The position numbers and the translations under genes were made by a program. Source: Psychrobacter sp. LV10R520-6 (GTDB lineage Bacteria > Pseudomonadota > Gammaproteobacteria > Pseudomonadales > Moraxellaceae). Taken from it: a DNA stretch of 64,000 bases. Below, piece after piece: positions 17,788-26,803 of the stretch (the stretch's first letter is position 1; every line of letters starts with the position of its first letter). The stretch is taken from assembly GCF_900182925.1 (NCBI RefSeq), contig NZ_LT900024.1:1364001-1428000 (forward strand), read 5' to 3'. The notes under the pieces were generated by a model that saw nothing but the letters and a program-made list of their open reading frames with translations, ran no database searches and was not told where the DNA came from.

Positions 17788-19354
17788 CGATATTTTCAAG
17801 CGCCCATAAAAGCCCTGTTAAATAATTTTGCCCAAAAGTAGCTGTGGTTTCTTGATGAAATAATGCAACAAATGGTGATGGATTTGTATCAATGGCTGCT
17901 TCTACTGCTTGTAAGAAAAATATTGGGCTAGCTTCTGCTAATGTTGGCAATAAACTATCAAGACTTCCCCATCGTAGCCAATCACTTGCTTGAAATAAAC
18001 TATGCACTGTAGTATTTGCAATGTGTTCAGCTTTGCCGTCTGAGCAGTTAGAAAGTGAGTCAGATTTATTACCTAAAAGGGCTAAGGTTTCCGCAACGCC
18101 CTGACGTAAACTATGGGAATGAGGTAAAAATTTATCATAGATGCTAGCCATATAACGTTCATCTTTTGGTAGGTCAAATGATGGATCATCAATTTGTAAT
18201 ATATCAAGAACAACCTGCATAAACCGTTCTAAATGATCGTCAAAAATCCTTGCTCCTAAGTCAGACCAAAGCTTTTTGCGATCTTTTATAAGCCACAGTC
18301 CATTTTTGTATGAGAAAGGAGTGTCATGAATAGCTAGCGTGTTTCTTAACTCCGCTATCCAAGTATCGTAGTCTTCACCCACAATAATAGATACGGCTTG
18401 TTTATCGGCTTCATTTTTTTCATTCCAACTACCAACCAGATTTGCAAAAGCTAGTTGCTCGGCTGATTTATGATTGCTCCAGTTAGTGGACTGAGCTGGT
18501 AACTGCGGAAGGTTAGCAATTGATGCTAGATGTTCAGGAAGATATGCCAATTTTGGTGTTTCAAAGTGTTTCTTAATATCTTCAGACAAATTCTCTAATG
18601 TAATAGTGCCTGCATTTTGATTAAACTGTTGAACTTCAGCAATTATTTTGCACCAAATTTCATGAGGTGATTGCTTGTCAAATTGAGCAATGTGCGATTG
18701 CATGAGTGAGGAAACGACACTCCCTTTCTTATCTAAATCATAACCTAGCAAATGAAAATGTTTTAAAAATTCAAAAAAATCATTGTCAGATATATCACTA
18801 CCATGTGCTTTTTTGAGTTGGGATCTAAAAGCATCTCGTTTACTTCTTGCATTATTAGAGCTAAATTTTGCTCGATCAATTTGTCTAGAAAATTCAGCAA
18901 AATCCCGTGTATGACGCGCTTGTTCTAGAATAAAGTTGACACTATCAATGTTTGTTTTACTAATAGGTCCAGTAATCAACGCAATGACATCTTTCCCTTT
19001 ACTAAAAACATCTTTATCATTAAAGTCAGCCCATGCAGATTGAATCACTTCTTCAAATATACTATTGTTTTCAGTAATGTTAATTGAATGCTTTATTTGA
19101 CCTAAAAGTCTTCTGTTATCATTACCATTACTTGGATTCTCTATTGTAATAATTACATCATCTGTGTTGTATCCTGCGATTTTACCTTGTAATTTAATTT
19201 CTTTAATTGGCCAAGACGGTAAGCAGGGGGCGTAGCCACCTGTTAGCATTAAAGTGACAAACTTTGCTTGAATGGCATTCTCGAAACTTGCACCACCACT
19301 ACCTGTAGAGAATGGATTGCTAAGTTGTTTTTGTTTTAAATTCATGGCTTTCAC
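17759..19354 (-). pseudogene. Large nuclease-domain protein (Cap4/DUF4297-like N-terminus), C-terminally truncated by IS1
   Basis: The N-terminal 120 residues carry a PD-(D/E)xK-type pattern: GASFENAIQAKF, then TDDVIITIE and LLGQIKHS, equivalent to the E...DD...QxK sites of dsDNA nuclease domains of the Cap4/DUF4297 kind. The remainder is mainly helical with no P-loop. The frame ends WCIKKYAE-stop, but these last residues are encoded by the IS1 inverted repeat that begins at 17787; native coding stops at codon ENI/G. From memory, relatives of this protein run to more than 1,000 residues after the TGLLWALE motif, so half or more may be lost. It lies 260 bases downstream of the Shango-like operon on the same strand and may be a separate defence gene or a cargo of the island. 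Confidence 0.7.
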
Positions 19355-19614
19355 TTTTTAATTACCTACGATGTCTTATAAATTGCAAAAACTTTCAATT
19401 CAAGCACTCATTCCATAAACACTATAGCCCGCCATTTATAGAAAACATGCAATGCTTTTAAAACAAGCAGAAAGACAACCCACTCTCAGCTTAGTTATGC
19501 GTTTATAGAACGTGCTTGACGAGTCGTCATTATATTTCTATATAAGACTCTAGTTTCATAGGAGTATATTTTATTGAAGACGGGTACCTAAACAAACTTA
19601 CCATCAAATGCACA

Positions 19615-21957
19615 TCATAATTCTAAGTCTGTTTTTTTGAAGCCCTTCAACCACTCTTTCAAGTCACCAATATCAAACGCTTGTGCCCCGTAGCCAATAG
19701 TAAGCAAGTCCTCAGGTAAGTATTCATCAAACTTCTCAACCAGTTTATTAGGTACGGTTTCGGCCAGCTCGGTAGCAGATGGCAGTGGCTGAGTGGCAAG
19801 CTTTTGTAAAAACTGATGGATTTGAATCGAATCAACTTCATTCACGCGAATGACACCTGCATAAACCTCAACGATGAAGTCATGTCGTATCAGTAATGCT
19901 ACTAAGGTGTTCACAACCTTATCGCCACGCCACATAAATATATAGCTATTGCCGTCTTGGTCTATAACTGGCTGGTTGTTTAAATCGTACCTTCTAAAAG
20001 TATCGATACTTTCTGAGAACAGTTGCCTTGCCGTCTCATCAGCAAAATCTACGTGATGGTTACCCACTTGAATACGGTAATCGCCATTGCTTAATATCTC
20101 ATACATCTCTTGACGGACTCGGTCATGTATCGACATGCCATCGCCGCCAAAAGTGGGAGGCTTGCCACCACCTTTGACGGAGATTACATCGACCACCTTT
20201 TTATCCATGTCGATATTTTTGACTTGCCAGCGTCTACCGCTAAAAATAATATATTGCTCAGGTATTAGCATGGTTTCGACAGGTAAAGTGCCAAGCGTTC
20301 TGTTACCCGTCACGATACGATATTCTTCTAGGGTTTTAAAAACAGCGTAAAAAGTATAATGACCGACAATGCGTTCACCAATAATCCCTAATACCAATTG
20401 CTGATTACCAAGCTGGGTAAGCAATTGCATCTGCCCCATCTGGGTAAGCAGCGACTTAAAGTGCACCGGTTGTATTTGCTGAAACGGTCCTTGTTTACAT
20501 AGCAGCATATAGAGCTGGTCAGCACGAATACCGCCCCATTGACCGATAGTCGCCAGCACTTGATGCAATAGCGTTGAGAAATGATACAGCGAGGTATCGG
20601 CAGGCTCAAACCACTTACTGATAATCAGCAGTCGTATCATCGCCAGTGACTGAATTAACTTAAGACGTAGCTTGTCAGTGAGACTGGTATCTTTATCGAT
20701 TTCTTTTTCGGTGATAAGCATTCTTAGTACCGCTGAATCGCCACGTCTGCCTGAACGCCCAAGCCGCTGCCGCAAGCTGGCAACAGAATGCGGTGCCGTC
20801 ACTTGTACAACCGTATCAACCTTACCAATATCAATCCCCAGCTCTAAAGTCATGGTGCATATAGCAGTGGTCGGAAGTGCTTCTTTTTGCAGTCGTTTTT
20901 CTAAGCTTTCTCTAAGCTCTTTTGACAATGAGCCATGATGAGGGAAGAATTCATTAGGAACAATATTATACTCACACAAATCACTAAGCTCTGTAGCTAT
21001 CATCTCTGTGCGCTGACGACTATTGGCAAAAACCAGATGACTTCCACCTCGGCAAAACCGGTATAAATCAGCACAAACTTGCGCCTCAGCAGTATAAGGG
21101 TGCTCAATACCCATATTTTTAGAATCAGGGTTTTCAACATCAATGTTTTTAGAGTCTGCTTCAAACGCCAACTTACTTGGCTGCACATAGCCCTTTACTT
21201 GTACCTTAATACTGGCTTTCGCCTCATCTTCTTCAATGATGACGCAAGGGAATGACTGATTAGGCCGCAATGATTGCGGTACGCTTTCTAAATCACCTAA
21301 CGTCGCGCTTAATGCGACCCGTGGAATAGGTGAGTCCAAACGTTCAGTGAGGTGCTCAAGGCGCGTTAATAATGACAATAAGTGCTGACCGCGCTCGCTA
21401 CCTAAGAACGCATGAAACTCATCAATAACGATATATTTTAAGCTGCCAAAAGCTTGCTTTACCCAGCCTGCATCTCGAACTAATAAGGATTCAAGTGACT
21501 CAGGGGTAATCAGAATAATGCCTGATGGCGACTTTTTTTGTTGCTGTTTTTTACTGCGCGGGCTGTCACCATGCCAAGGTGTTACTTGCATATCTAGTAA
21601 TTTTTCTAAGCTCTCTAGCCTGCGATATTGATCATTGATTAGTGCTTTTAACGGGCTGATATAGAGAATCCCTACTCCTTCACTTTCTCTCTCACGATGG
21701 TCGATATTCTGCTCAGAATCTGTTGTAACAAGGACGCTACACGCTGGCAAAAAGAACGCTTCCGTCTTGCCAGCAGCCGTTGCCGCGCTGATAAGCACGT
21801 CGGTTTGCCCAGATAAAATGGGGGCAATTGCTTTGGCTTGTACCTCGCGTAATCCATGCCAACCTTGATTAAATATCCAACGTTGAATGCGACTATCTAG
21901 CTGAAGGTGGGCATCTCTCAAGGGTAATTTCTCATCTACTTTGTTAGGGTCGCCCAC
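19615..21957 (-). CDS. sngC: Lhr/BrxHI-like superfamily 2 helicase, Shango SngC-like
   Basis: 780 residues. Motifs in order: Walker A AATAAGKT (residues 58-65), Ib-type ISPLKALINDQ, ITPESLE, DEFH box (about 177), SAT (about 215), and in the second RecA domain HLVFANSRQR, TLELGIDIGKVD and the arginine-finger motif QRLGRSGRRG. The DEFH box and layout are those of Lhr-type and BrxHI-type DNA helicases. The start is 3 bases after the stop of the upstream ATPase gene, so translation is coupled. TerB-domain protein, BrxD-like ATPase and helicase in this order are the components of the Shango anti-phage system (established knowledge, from memory); the match to Shango is by domain content, not alignment. 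Confidence 0.82.
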   Translation of the reverse strand: MGDPNKVDEKLPLRDAHLQLDSRIQRWIFNQGWHGLREVQAKAIAPILSGQTDVLISAATAAGKTEAFFLPACSVLVTTDSEQNIDHRERESEGVGILYISPLKALINDQYRRLESLEKLLDMQVTPWHGDSPRSKKQQQKKSPSGIILITPESLESLLVRDAGWVKQAFGSLKYIVIDEFHAFLGSERGQHLLSLLTRLEHLTERLDSPIPRVALSATLGDLESVPQSLRPNQSFPCVIIEEDEAKASIKVQVKGYVQPSKLAFEADSKNIDVENPDSKNMGIEHPYTAEAQVCADLYRFCRGGSHLVFANSRQRTEMIATELSDLCEYNIVPNEFFPHHGSLSKELRESLEKRLQKEALPTTAICTMTLELGIDIGKVDTVVQVTAPHSVASLRQRLGRSGRRGDSAVLRMLITEKEIDKDTSLTDKLRLKLIQSLAMIRLLIISKWFEPADTSLYHFSTLLHQVLATIGQWGGIRADQLYMLLCKQGPFQQIQPVHFKSLLTQMGQMQLLTQLGNQQLVLGIIGERIVGHYTFYAVFKTLEEYRIVTGNRTLGTLPVETMLIPEQYIIFSGRRWQVKNIDMDKKVVDVISVKGGGKPPTFGGDGMSIHDRVRQEMYEILSNGDYRIQVGNHHVDFADETARQLFSESIDTFRRYDLNNQPVIDQDGNSYIFMWRGDKVVNTLVALLIRHDFIVEVYAGVIRVNEVDSIQIHQFLQKLATQPLPSATELAETVPNKLVEKFDEYLPEDLLTIGYGAQAFDIGDLKEWLKGFKKTDLEL

Positions 21958-21960
21958 GGC

Positions 21961-23274
21961 TTATAGCTTAAAATCGGCAAGTCCGTCTTCTTCATCCATA
22001 CCATTCATACCAATGTCCATATCGGATGGCATTTCAGGGTCAATAGATACTGAGTTAATGAGCTGATCCCATGAAATATCTGGGTTTTGGTCAATGACAG
22101 CTAACATATCCAAAAACGCTTTAATGGTGTTACGAGGCGTTCTAAAATAAGCATCGCCAATCGTTTGACTACAATGCTGTAAAAAGGCTTGTAGCGATTC
22201 CTCAGGTACTAGATATTCAGATTCATCACCGCCTGCATAGACGTGACGCAGGTTTTTAAGCAAAATGTATAGCTCTTCTGGCGTGAGGCTAGCCAAATGT
22301 AATGCTGGTGACGAGTAGTCAATCACCCCTGCTTGCTTGGCAAAGCTATTGTCTGCTAAACGCGTTTGTAAGGCATCATAGCTATATAACCCTTTACGCG
22401 GGTCAAGTAAGAATTCGGGCGTGCCCCCTAATAAAAACCCTAGATGCTCAGCGGTACCTTGCAGGCAGTCATTTAAGATACGCAAAATTTGCTCGTAATT
22501 GGCTTGGCGTGCTTGGGTACTATTGAGCTTATATAAGTTAACCATCTCATCAAGATTGACCAGCAGCCCTTGATAGCCTGCTTGCCTTACAAATAAGCTC
22601 ATCAATTTGAGGGCATCATAAAAGGAGGCGTCAGATATAATAGTACGCACGCCCAAGTCCCGTCTGGCATCAGTCTTAGTCGAGTACTCTGCTCGCAGCC
22701 AACGAATGGCATTCACTTTTAACTCATCATCACCGTCTTCGTGTCCCTGCCAATAGGCTTCGATAACCTTAGCAAAATCATAACCACCAACCAACTCCGT
22801 CAACTCGGCTAGCTTGTGTTGGATGATATCGCTAATAGCCTCACCCGTACTATCCGCTTGTTTGCGGGCTTCGGTAATAAAGCGTTCGACCACACTGGCT
22901 AACCCATTACCATCCGGTTTATTACGAGTAGATAAATTACGCATAAGCTCAGAATATAAATTCCTTGCTTGTCCAGACGATGCTTGGATACGCCTATCAG
23001 GCGATAAATCAGCATTAACAGTGACCAGCTTTCGCTCAAGAGCAATCGCCCTTACCACACTCAGAAAAAAGGTCTTGCCTGAACCATATTCACCAATAAT
23101 AAGTCGAAATGCTGAGCCGCCATCAGCAACGCGTTCAATATCACTTATTAACGCTTTAAGCTCATTGATGCGCCCGACTTGGATATGCTGGATACCGACC
23201 TTGGGAGTGACCCCTGCCTTCAATGACTGAATAATAGCGTCACGCTCTTTTGCTCTGATTTTTTTACTGGCCAT
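21961..23274 (-). CDS. sngB: BrxD-like ATPase (DUF2791), Shango SngB-like
   Basis: 437 residues of the DUF2791/BrxD P-loop ATPase family: Walker A GEYGSGKT at residues 61-68 and Walker B GLLVNLDEM at about 240; the N-terminus (IQHIQVGRINELKALISDIERVADGG, given here as a pattern in two halves) is typical of the family. Such ATPases work with SF2 helicases in BREX type 2 and Shango. It sits between the TerB-domain gene (38 bases upstream) and the helicase gene (3 bases downstream), all on the minus strand, clearly one operon. It probably loads or powers the helicase on DNA; that is inference. Confidence 0.85.
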   Translation of the reverse strand: MASKKIRAKERDAIIQSLKAGVTPKVGIQHIQVGRINELKALISDIERVADGGSAFRLIIGEYGSGKTFFLSVVRAIALERKLVTVNADLSPDRRIQASSGQARNLYSELMRNLSTRNKPDGNGLASVVERFITEARKQADSTGEAISDIIQHKLAELTELVGGYDFAKVIEAYWQGHEDGDDELKVNAIRWLRAEYSTKTDARRDLGVRTIISDASFYDALKLMSLFVRQAGYQGLLVNLDEMVNLYKLNSTQARQANYEQILRILNDCLQGTAEHLGFLLGGTPEFLLDPRKGLYSYDALQTRLADNSFAKQAGVIDYSSPALHLASLTPEELYILLKNLRHVYAGGDESEYLVPEESLQAFLQHCSQTIGDAYFRTPRNTIKAFLDMLAVIDQNPDISWDQLINSVSIDPEMPSDMDIGMNGMDEEDGLADFKL

Positions 23275-23312
23275 TGTTTATCCTTGCTAGTTTTTAGAAT
23301 TGGTTTTTATAT

Positions 23313-25796
23313 TTAATCCAATGTTTTTAACTCTTCGACAATCTCAAAATCAATCACTACCTCATCATTATCTTCGAATACCGGCGCATCGACATTATCA
23401 TACGCCCAATCGTTAATAGTTTCGATAGCGCCATTTATCATCAGGTTTAGTGACTCACATAGGGCTTCAATTTCTGCTCGCGGCCATACTTCTTTGCTAA
23501 TTAACTGCTGATAAAGCCTGCTATGAATACTATCTAAACCTTTGGTAACGGACTCATTAGCGGCATTAACGTCAGTATGGTTATCTACTTGTTCATTGGG
23601 TAGTGAATCACTGTCCGTTCCTATATCGTCATTATCTGCCGCAAAGATACTGGCCAGCATTGCTTTAGCATCGCCTGTTTCGCTTTCATACGAGGCCAAT
23701 AATTCTGCATCAAAACTAAATGACTTATTATTATGGCTATTGTCATTGGCACTCTTCTGCTGTGCCGCATCACTCAACGTTGTGGCTACCTTTTTAGCGG
23801 TGGTCAAATGATGGATGTCGCTAACCGCTGACGTTTTATCAAGTCCTAAAGCCTGATATAACTTTTCAATTTGTTTGATTTGACCGAGTTCGACATTACC
23901 ATTAGCCAAAGCAACCAAGATAATGAAGCGACTGATAAAGCCAATATGCGGGTCATCAAGCGTTGCCAGCTTTGCCTTTAGACCTGCCATATTGGACGGG
24001 GTGTTTAGTCGCCATAGCAGATAAGCCGTGAGTGATACTTGTTCAATGGTGGTAAGCTGAGTATCTCGATCGATAATTGTCAGCAGCGTCTCTACTTCTC
24101 TTTTATCAACACAACCGTTAATGGTCGCCACCATAGCCCCCAATCTCAGCGCCAAACTGACTTGATAAAACGACGCACTCGGTTGAAAATATTGTCCATG
24201 ACCTCTATCAAATAACACCACATGACCATCTAGCTTAAGACTGGTCTCATGATAACGTTGGTCTGGGACAATACCAAACCCTGCTAACTCCGCTAAATTT
24301 ACGATAAGCTCATTATGCTTTTTAGTCAGTGATTTAGTTGAGGATTGCGGTAGCGGCTCGTCTAAATGTGCCCATAACTCTTTCGTCGTCGTCAGCCCTT
24401 CGTCATTTTGGATAACAGACTCAGCCCAAGTTTGAAATTCGTGTATCACTGCATATTTTTCTTGATGCGCTTGCTGCTGAATAAGCGCTGGTGGCAGTAG
24501 CATAATGGCGGCTATATCGCCTTCAGAGTGGCCTTCTTTACCCAAATAGCGACTATAGGCATCCAAAGTATAGTTGCATTGTTCTGCAATCGCTATCAGC
24601 TTTTTGACAGGCGCTTTTAGACCGCTGGGGTCTGGCAAATCATCCATAGTGAGCTCGATACTGACGATTGAGCGACTGGCCGCATGATAGCTGATCTTCA
24701 ATTTGGTTTTATTAGGAGCAACAATAAAGCCATTAGGATAGGTTTGCTGATAGATAATATCGAATAAGGCTTTAAATGAGTCTTCACAGCGCTTGGCCGG
24801 CGTTTTAAAGTTATATTTATCAGAAAATACCAACCACTCCCAAGCTAAAGTCGCAGGAATAGCTGATTTTAACGCGACTGTTTTTGCTAAATGCATCTTA
24901 AATCTTAGATTTTGGCTGCTAGCTGGTGGCGGTAAAAGCTGCGCGGCTCTTTTCTTATCTTCAAACAATGGTGAGCGGATAAGGGACATAAACTCTAAAA
25001 AACGAACTGAATAGTTGTTAAAGGAGGATTGCTTACCATAAACATTATGCAGCCGTAATATCTCATTATAGAGAGCGATAAACTCGTCGTCAGAAACGGT
25101 ATCATTATTAATATTATTAATATTTTCAATAATTCTACGCTCAAACCCGCCAAAATAGATAAACACATAGCCGATAGGCGTGTTGAGATGCGCGCGGTCT
25201 GATGCCAACCAATCTAGATAAGCGCCGCGACATGCTGATGACAAGCGCGCATAACTTGGCCAGTAGCCAAGCGACTCATCACTATGAATTTGTGAGATAC
25301 TGTGTATGACTTTTGGCGGACTAACTAGCAGGCCTTCATCTACCAACGAGGGCTCAGTAATATAACCCGTTAACGCCTCGAGGTGCACGCCTGCGTAATA
25401 AAACCCGCGCGCTATTTGACGCTTATTGATCGTAAGAGCTTCATGCTCTGTAACCCAGAGCCCTAATTTTTGAGTCGATGCAGCAGCCTTATAGGTGGGT
25501 TTATTAGAGGATATGATAAAGGTTGCTAGCTCATCCACACTATCATCATCATTATTATTATGATTCTGTTTTCTGGTCTTATTTTGGCTATGTTGATGAC
25601 TTTGGCTACTTTGGGTATTCGGACTGGCAAAGTTGTTGGGATTGGCCACTTTCGGACTGACCACGGGCTCGTCATTGCGGGCAGACGGCTTTATATCAGG
25701 CGGCAAGCTTATGGATTTAGTGTGCCCTGTTTTATAACTTTGAGGCTCATACTTTTTTTTGAAAAGAGCAAGCACATCTACAATAAAATTTTTCAT
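23313..25796 (-). CDS. sngA: TerB-N/TerB-C domain protein, Shango SngA-like
   Basis: 827 residues. After a low-complexity Asn/Ser/His-rich stretch (about 35-90) comes a TerB-N domain whose hallmark GYWPSYARLSSACRGAYLDWL and PIGYVFIYFGGFERR blocks lie near residues 180-225. A TerB core (acidic helices, FIILVALANGNVELGQIKQI, about 630-650) and a TerB-C domain at the end follow. TerB domains were first seen in tellurite-resistance loci and are thought to act at the membrane or as metal-sensing helical modules; here the linkage to an ATPase and helicase indicates DNA processing and phage defence. It is the first gene of the operon; no other Ter genes are nearby. Confidence 0.85.
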   Translation of the reverse strand: MKNFIVDVLALFKKKYEPQSYKTGHTKSISLPPDIKPSARNDEPVVSPKVANPNNFASPNTQSSQSHQHSQNKTRKQNHNNNDDDSVDELATFIISSNKPTYKAAASTQKLGLWVTEHEALTINKRQIARGFYYAGVHLEALTGYITEPSLVDEGLLVSPPKVIHSISQIHSDESLGYWPSYARLSSACRGAYLDWLASDRAHLNTPIGYVFIYFGGFERRIIENINNINNDTVSDDEFIALYNEILRLHNVYGKQSSFNNYSVRFLEFMSLIRSPLFEDKKRAAQLLPPPASSQNLRFKMHLAKTVALKSAIPATLAWEWLVFSDKYNFKTPAKRCEDSFKALFDIIYQQTYPNGFIVAPNKTKLKISYHAASRSIVSIELTMDDLPDPSGLKAPVKKLIAIAEQCNYTLDAYSRYLGKEGHSEGDIAAIMLLPPALIQQQAHQEKYAVIHEFQTWAESVIQNDEGLTTTKELWAHLDEPLPQSSTKSLTKKHNELIVNLAELAGFGIVPDQRYHETSLKLDGHVVLFDRGHGQYFQPSASFYQVSLALRLGAMVATINGCVDKREVETLLTIIDRDTQLTTIEQVSLTAYLLWRLNTPSNMAGLKAKLATLDDPHIGFISRFIILVALANGNVELGQIKQIEKLYQALGLDKTSAVSDIHHLTTAKKVATTLSDAAQQKSANDNSHNNKSFSFDAELLASYESETGDAKAMLASIFAADNDDIGTDSDSLPNEQVDNHTDVNAANESVTKGLDSIHSRLYQQLISKEVWPRAEIEALCESLNLMINGAIETINDWAYDNVDAPVFEDNDEVVIDFEIVEELKTLD

Positions 25797-25999
25797 TAAA
25801 TATGAGACCCATACTAAATTGATTGCAAATCAAAAAAATGGCAACACTAAGTTGATAACTATTAATTGGTTATTAGTGAAAGAGTGATCATTTTAGCAAC
25901 AAACGTAAGGCATCTAGTCTGTTTATTTGCAATTAATTTATTTAGAGTCTTATCTATTTACAATAGGTAGCCAATTATAGTTATAGTCGGCACACTTTA

Positions 26000-26150
26000 A
26001 AACAGAGACAGCGCATTAAAGAACTTGAGCGTGAAAATAAATAACTAAAACAAGTCAATGAAATCATACGCATATGACAAGATAGTAAACGCCGTTATGG
26101 TGTTCGTAAGGTTTAGCACTGAACCGCTTGAAGTATATTAAAGGCTAGGT
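26000..26150 (+). pseudogene. Decayed IS3-family transposase remnant
   Basis: One frame reads KQRQRIKELERENK-stop-LKQVNEIIR, the tail of an IS3 OrfA with its leucine-zipper repeat, and a following stretch reads RRYGVRKV-stop, the start of the OrfB block RYGxRKVW. Stops and small indels break both. It marks an old insertion at the edge of the defence island. Confidence 0.75.
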
Positions 26151-26341
26151 AGTTGTACCAGATCGATGAATCAAATAAAACTGTCTCACTTCTAGTGAAT
26201 CACCATTAAATAATTATTTTAACACTCTCATGAAACACAGAAATCTTCCTCAGAGCAACCGAAGTCAGCAAACTTGTGACATCTAATACAAATACCGAAG
26301 CTAAAATTGCCCAATAGCTTGAAGCTACTTTTAGAATAATC

Positions 26342-26376
26342 TTGATTTATTTTAAAATGTCTGTATTATTGGACAT
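26342..26376 (+). promoter_or_regulatory. arsR promoter with overlapping ArsR operator
   Basis: TTGATT (26342-26347), 16 bases, TATTAT (26364-26369) form a plausible sigma-70 promoter. A 5-bp inverted repeat ATGTC-N10-GACAT (26357-26376) covers the -10 element and ends exactly at the start codon. There is no Shine-Dalgarno sequence, so the transcript may be leaderless. Confidence 0.55.
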
Positions 26377-26727
26377 ATGGAAATGACTAATGCAATCGCC
26401 AGCTTCGCTGCGCTATCTCAAGACACTCGGTTAAAGGCATTTAGACTGCTGGTCAGTCATGAGCCTGATGGGCTGCCTGCCGGTGAAATTGCCCGTCAAC
26501 TGTCTGTACCTCATAATACGATGTCCGCTCATCTAGCAGTGTTATCGCGAGCTGGATGGGTCCTCTCGCAACGCCAAAGTCGTCAGATTATCTATCGCGC
26601 TTCATTGTCGCATATGGAAGCAGTCGTTCAGTTTTTATTACAAGACTGCTGTGCTGGGCATCCGGAATTGTGTTCCTCTCTTATAGACCGTTTAAGTGGC
26701 TGTGGTATCAATAAATCCAACAACTGA
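26377..26727 (+). CDS. arsR: ArsR-family arsenic-responsive repressor
   Basis: 116 residues with a winged helix (LPAGEIARQLSVPHNTMSAHLAVLSRAG). Cysteines near the C-terminus (DCCAGHPELC, about residues 88-97) could form the As(III) site; they are in the position used by Corynebacterium/Acidithiobacillus-type ArsR rather than the E. coli helix-3 CVCDLC site. First gene of the ars operon. The ATG at 26377 lies at the predicted transcription start and has no ribosome binding site; the ATG at 26383 is the alternative. Confidence 0.9.
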   Translation: MEMTNAIASFAALSQDTRLKAFRLLVSHEPDGLPAGEIARQLSVPHNTMSAHLAVLSRAGWVLSQRQSRQIIYRASLSHMEAVVQFLLQDCCAGHPELCSSLIDRLSGCGINKSNN

Positions 26728-26803
26728 ATTGCTAATCTAGCCAAGAATCAGACCACTAAACACCCTAACAATAACATCAATAATAATAATACCTAAGGTC
26801 ACT

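Larger units (their letters stand above)
25797..26376. other. Island border: gap with an IS3 remnant
   Basis: 580 bases between the first Shango-like gene and arsR. It contains the sngA promoter region near 25800-25900, decayed IS3-family transposase coding at about 26000-26150 and the arsR promoter at the right end. The rest is AT-rich with no recognisable feature. Confidence 0.7.

Noticed and set aside
19615-25796. Possible BREX system
   Set aside because: BrxD-like and BrxHI-like proteins are present but no PglX methylase, PglZ, BrxA, BrxB or BrxC; the TerB-domain protein fits Shango better.
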